The notes beneath the pieces were generated by a model that was not told the origin of the DNA, did no database searches, and saw only the letters and a list, made by a program, of their open reading frames with translations. 24,585 nucleotides of DNA from CAYZMS01 sp964479625 (GTDB lineage: Bacteria; Bacteroidota; Bacteroidia; Chitinophagales; Saprospiraceae): contig CAYZMS010000042.1 of NCBI GenBank assembly GCA_964479625.1, positions 1 to 24,585 on the forward strand, written 5' to 3'. The translations under genes and the position numbers were made by a program. Positions 23,334 through 24,585 of this stretch are shown here, one piece after another (position 1 is the first letter of the stretch; each line of letters starts with the position of its first letter).

Positions 23334-23341
23334 TATCTTTG
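23334..23341 (+). promoter_or_regulatory. Candidate Bacteroidota -7 element before the PspA-like gene
   Basis: TATCTTTG matches TAnnTTTG, with TTTG at 23316-23319 upstream (14-base gap, shorter than usual). If used, the PspA-like gene has its own promoter with a leader of about 100 bases. The same gap also holds a CTAAAG-CC-CTTTAG palindrome at 23284-23297 with no T-run. Confidence 0.35.
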
Positions 23342-23446
23342 AACCAGTTCTTTACCTAAGGTTAGAAACCGAACATACGGTGGTGCAATAAATCCCGGCA
23401 AAAAATGGGCCGCTAAAATTATTCACTGCCCCAAAACCATTGATCT

Positions 23447-24466
23447 ATGGCTACAAGTGCAAACTTTTCAAGTGACTCCGGAAGACCCAAATCTTTTTGG
23501 AAACGTCCCGAAGGGATTACCGGGGCCATCTTCCTGATCACCATTGTTGGCGGGCTGGGGTTTCTCCTGCTTAGTAATGCTGCCTTGATCGGCACGATCG
23601 TGAGCAATACCCTTTATCTGACTCTGGCACTACTGGTGCTGGGTGTTTTGCTTTATATGATCCTGGATCGCCGGACCCGGAATCTTTTTTGGTATATGTA
23701 TAAAAGTGTTATGCGCTGGATCACCGGGCTTTTCGTCACTATTGACCCTATTGGTATTTTGAAAAACTACGTGGATGACCTGGAAAAGAACCTGAATAAA
23801 TTGCGGGAACAGATTGGAGCCATTCGCGGTCAGCAGCGCAAATTACAAACTATTGTAGATGACAATAGCAAGGAGATCGAAAGCAATATGAAACTTGCTC
23901 AGGCGGCACGTGACGCCGGAAAGGAGCAGCAAATGCTGCTGGCCTCCCGAAAAGCAGCCCGCCTTAAGGAAAGCAATGATAAATACTTACAATTGCTTTC
24001 GAAAATGGACGTTTTACAAAAGATCCTGAGCCGGATGCACAACAACTCTGAGATATTATTGGAGGATACCAAGGATCAGGTGAAGCTGAAAGAACAGGAG
24101 CGCAAAGCTATCCGGACTTCCCACTCTGCTATGAAATCCGCTATGAGCGTGATACAGGGGGATCCCGATAAACGCGCTATGTTCGATGCTGCCATGGAAA
24201 ATATAGCCGATGATGTGGCCAATAAAGTAGGGGAAATGGAACAATTCATGGAAATGTCCGCCAACTTTATGGAATCCATTGACCTTCAGAACGGTATGTT
24301 CGAAGAGCAAGGCCTGAAAATGCTGGAAGAATGGGAAAAGAAAAGTTCCCTGATGTTAATGGATGGTACGCAGGGGCTGGATAGCCTTGACCTGAACCAG
24401 GAGCGACCGCAGCGGCAGGCTGGGGAAAGTTCCAGCAGTTACGATAATCTCTTTGGTGGAAACTAA
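23447..24466 (+). CDS. Membrane-anchored PspA/Vipp1-like (bacterial ESCRT-III superfamily) protein
   Basis: This 339-residue protein has two membrane helices (about 24-50 and 54-73) near the N-terminus, an amphipathic linker (about 77-100), then long helices. From DPIGILKNYVDDLEKNL (100-116) onward the pattern fits PspA/IM30: D-P start, Y and LE early in the first helix, Q-rich helical hairpin, A..AGKEQQMLLASRKAA, later FDAAMENIADDVANKVGEME, and a tail ending in a Gly-Asn-rich stretch. Classical PspA and Vipp1 are peripheral and use an amphipathic N-terminal helix; two membrane spans in front are unusual. It may shape or protect the inner membrane under stress. The assignment is by pattern only; a generic coiled-coil membrane protein is the alternative. 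Confidence 0.65.
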   Translation: MATSANFSSDSGRPKSFWKRPEGITGAIFLITIVGGLGFLLLSNAALIGTIVSNTLYLTLALLVLGVLLYMILDRRTRNLFWYMYKSVMRWITGLFVTIDPIGILKNYVDDLEKNLNKLREQIGAIRGQQRKLQTIVDDNSKEIESNMKLAQAARDAGKEQQMLLASRKAARLKESNDKYLQLLSKMDVLQKILSRMHNNSEILLEDTKDQVKLKEQERKAIRTSHSAMKSAMSVIQGDPDKRAMFDAAMENIADDVANKVGEMEQFMEMSANFMESIDLQNGMFEEQGLKMLEEWEKKSSLMLMDGTQGLDSLDLNQERPQRQAGESSSSYDNLFGGN

Positions 24467-24473
24467 AGACTAA

Positions 24474-24515
24474 AAACGGTCAACCGGGACCAGTATGGCT
24501 CCTAGTTGCCCGTTT
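24474..24515. other. Long imperfect stem-loop after the PspA-like gene
   Basis: AAACGGTCAAC (24474-24484) pairs with GTTGCCCGTTT (24505-24515) with one mismatch, and a weaker inner stem (GGGACCA / TGGCTCC) extends it. It starts 8 bases after the stop codon. There is no T-run on either strand, so it may be a transcript-end or stability structure rather than a classical terminator. Confidence 0.4.
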
Positions 24516-24534
24516 AAAAATAAGGTTGCAAACT

Positions 24535-24585
24535 AAACATGAGTCATCCCGAATTTTTTGGGATGATGAAAAAGAAAGGCCTTCT
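24535..24585. repeat. Dispersed palindromic repeat, right copy
   Basis: This segment is the exact reverse complement of 5-55 and runs to the last base of the window. Its internal hairpin is TCATCCC (24544-24550) with GGGATGA (24560-24566). Together with the left copy it brackets the whole window. Confidence 0.85.

Noticed and set aside
5..24585. The whole window as a large transposon bounded by inverted repeats.
   Set aside because: There is no transposase, integrase or resolvase, no cargo-type genes and no compositional break; the repeats look like dispersed palindromes at contig ends.

Overview
The window looks like chromosomal DNA of a Bacteroidota bacterium, probably a free-living environmental member; class and genus cannot be fixed from the sequence alone. 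Reasons: DUF6089-type outer-membrane barrels, one of them fused to thrombospondin-type-3 repeats and an OmpA domain; CotH-like proteins with Sec signals; intergenic copies of the TAnnTTTG '-7' element known from this phylum; and few Shine-Dalgarno-like leaders. It is mostly housekeeping DNA. I see no tRNA or rRNA gene, CRISPR array, phage or transposase.

Layout. 1-456 is a gene-free stretch holding a dispersed palindromic repeat, two perfect DnaA boxes back to back, an AT-rich block and a Rho-independent terminator: a candidate replication origin. 457-2927 (+) carries two paralogous outer-membrane proteins. 2930-5995 (-) is a compact cluster, nnr - SDR oxidoreductase - sirtuin, whose members all work on or with NAD(P). 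6138-9799 (+) is a translationally coupled pair: a double CbxX/CfqX AAA+ ATPase with a duplicated N-terminal domain I cannot name, and an exported S41 peptidase. 9792-12452 (-) is pyrE - M42 aminopeptidase - UbiA-like membrane protein. 12494-13126 (+) is a Nudix hydrolase divergent from pyrE. 13393-16595 (+) holds tandem CotH-family proteins, one of which has lost kinase residues, followed by a YheT-type hydrolase. 17698-22538 (+) is sbcD-sbcC. 22676-24466 (+) is a coiled-coil protein followed by a membrane-anchored PspA/Vipp1-like (bacterial ESCRT-III superfamily) protein.

The last 51 bases are an exact reverse complement of bases 5-55. Both copies sit at the window ends and contain their own hairpin, so the window is most simply a complete contig broken at a dispersed repeat.

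The least explained biology is (a) the AAA+ ATPase with its duplicated N-terminal domain and coupled peptidase, (b) the two-gene PspA-like module, and (c) the active/degenerate CotH pair. The origin candidate is the most useful non-coding signal.
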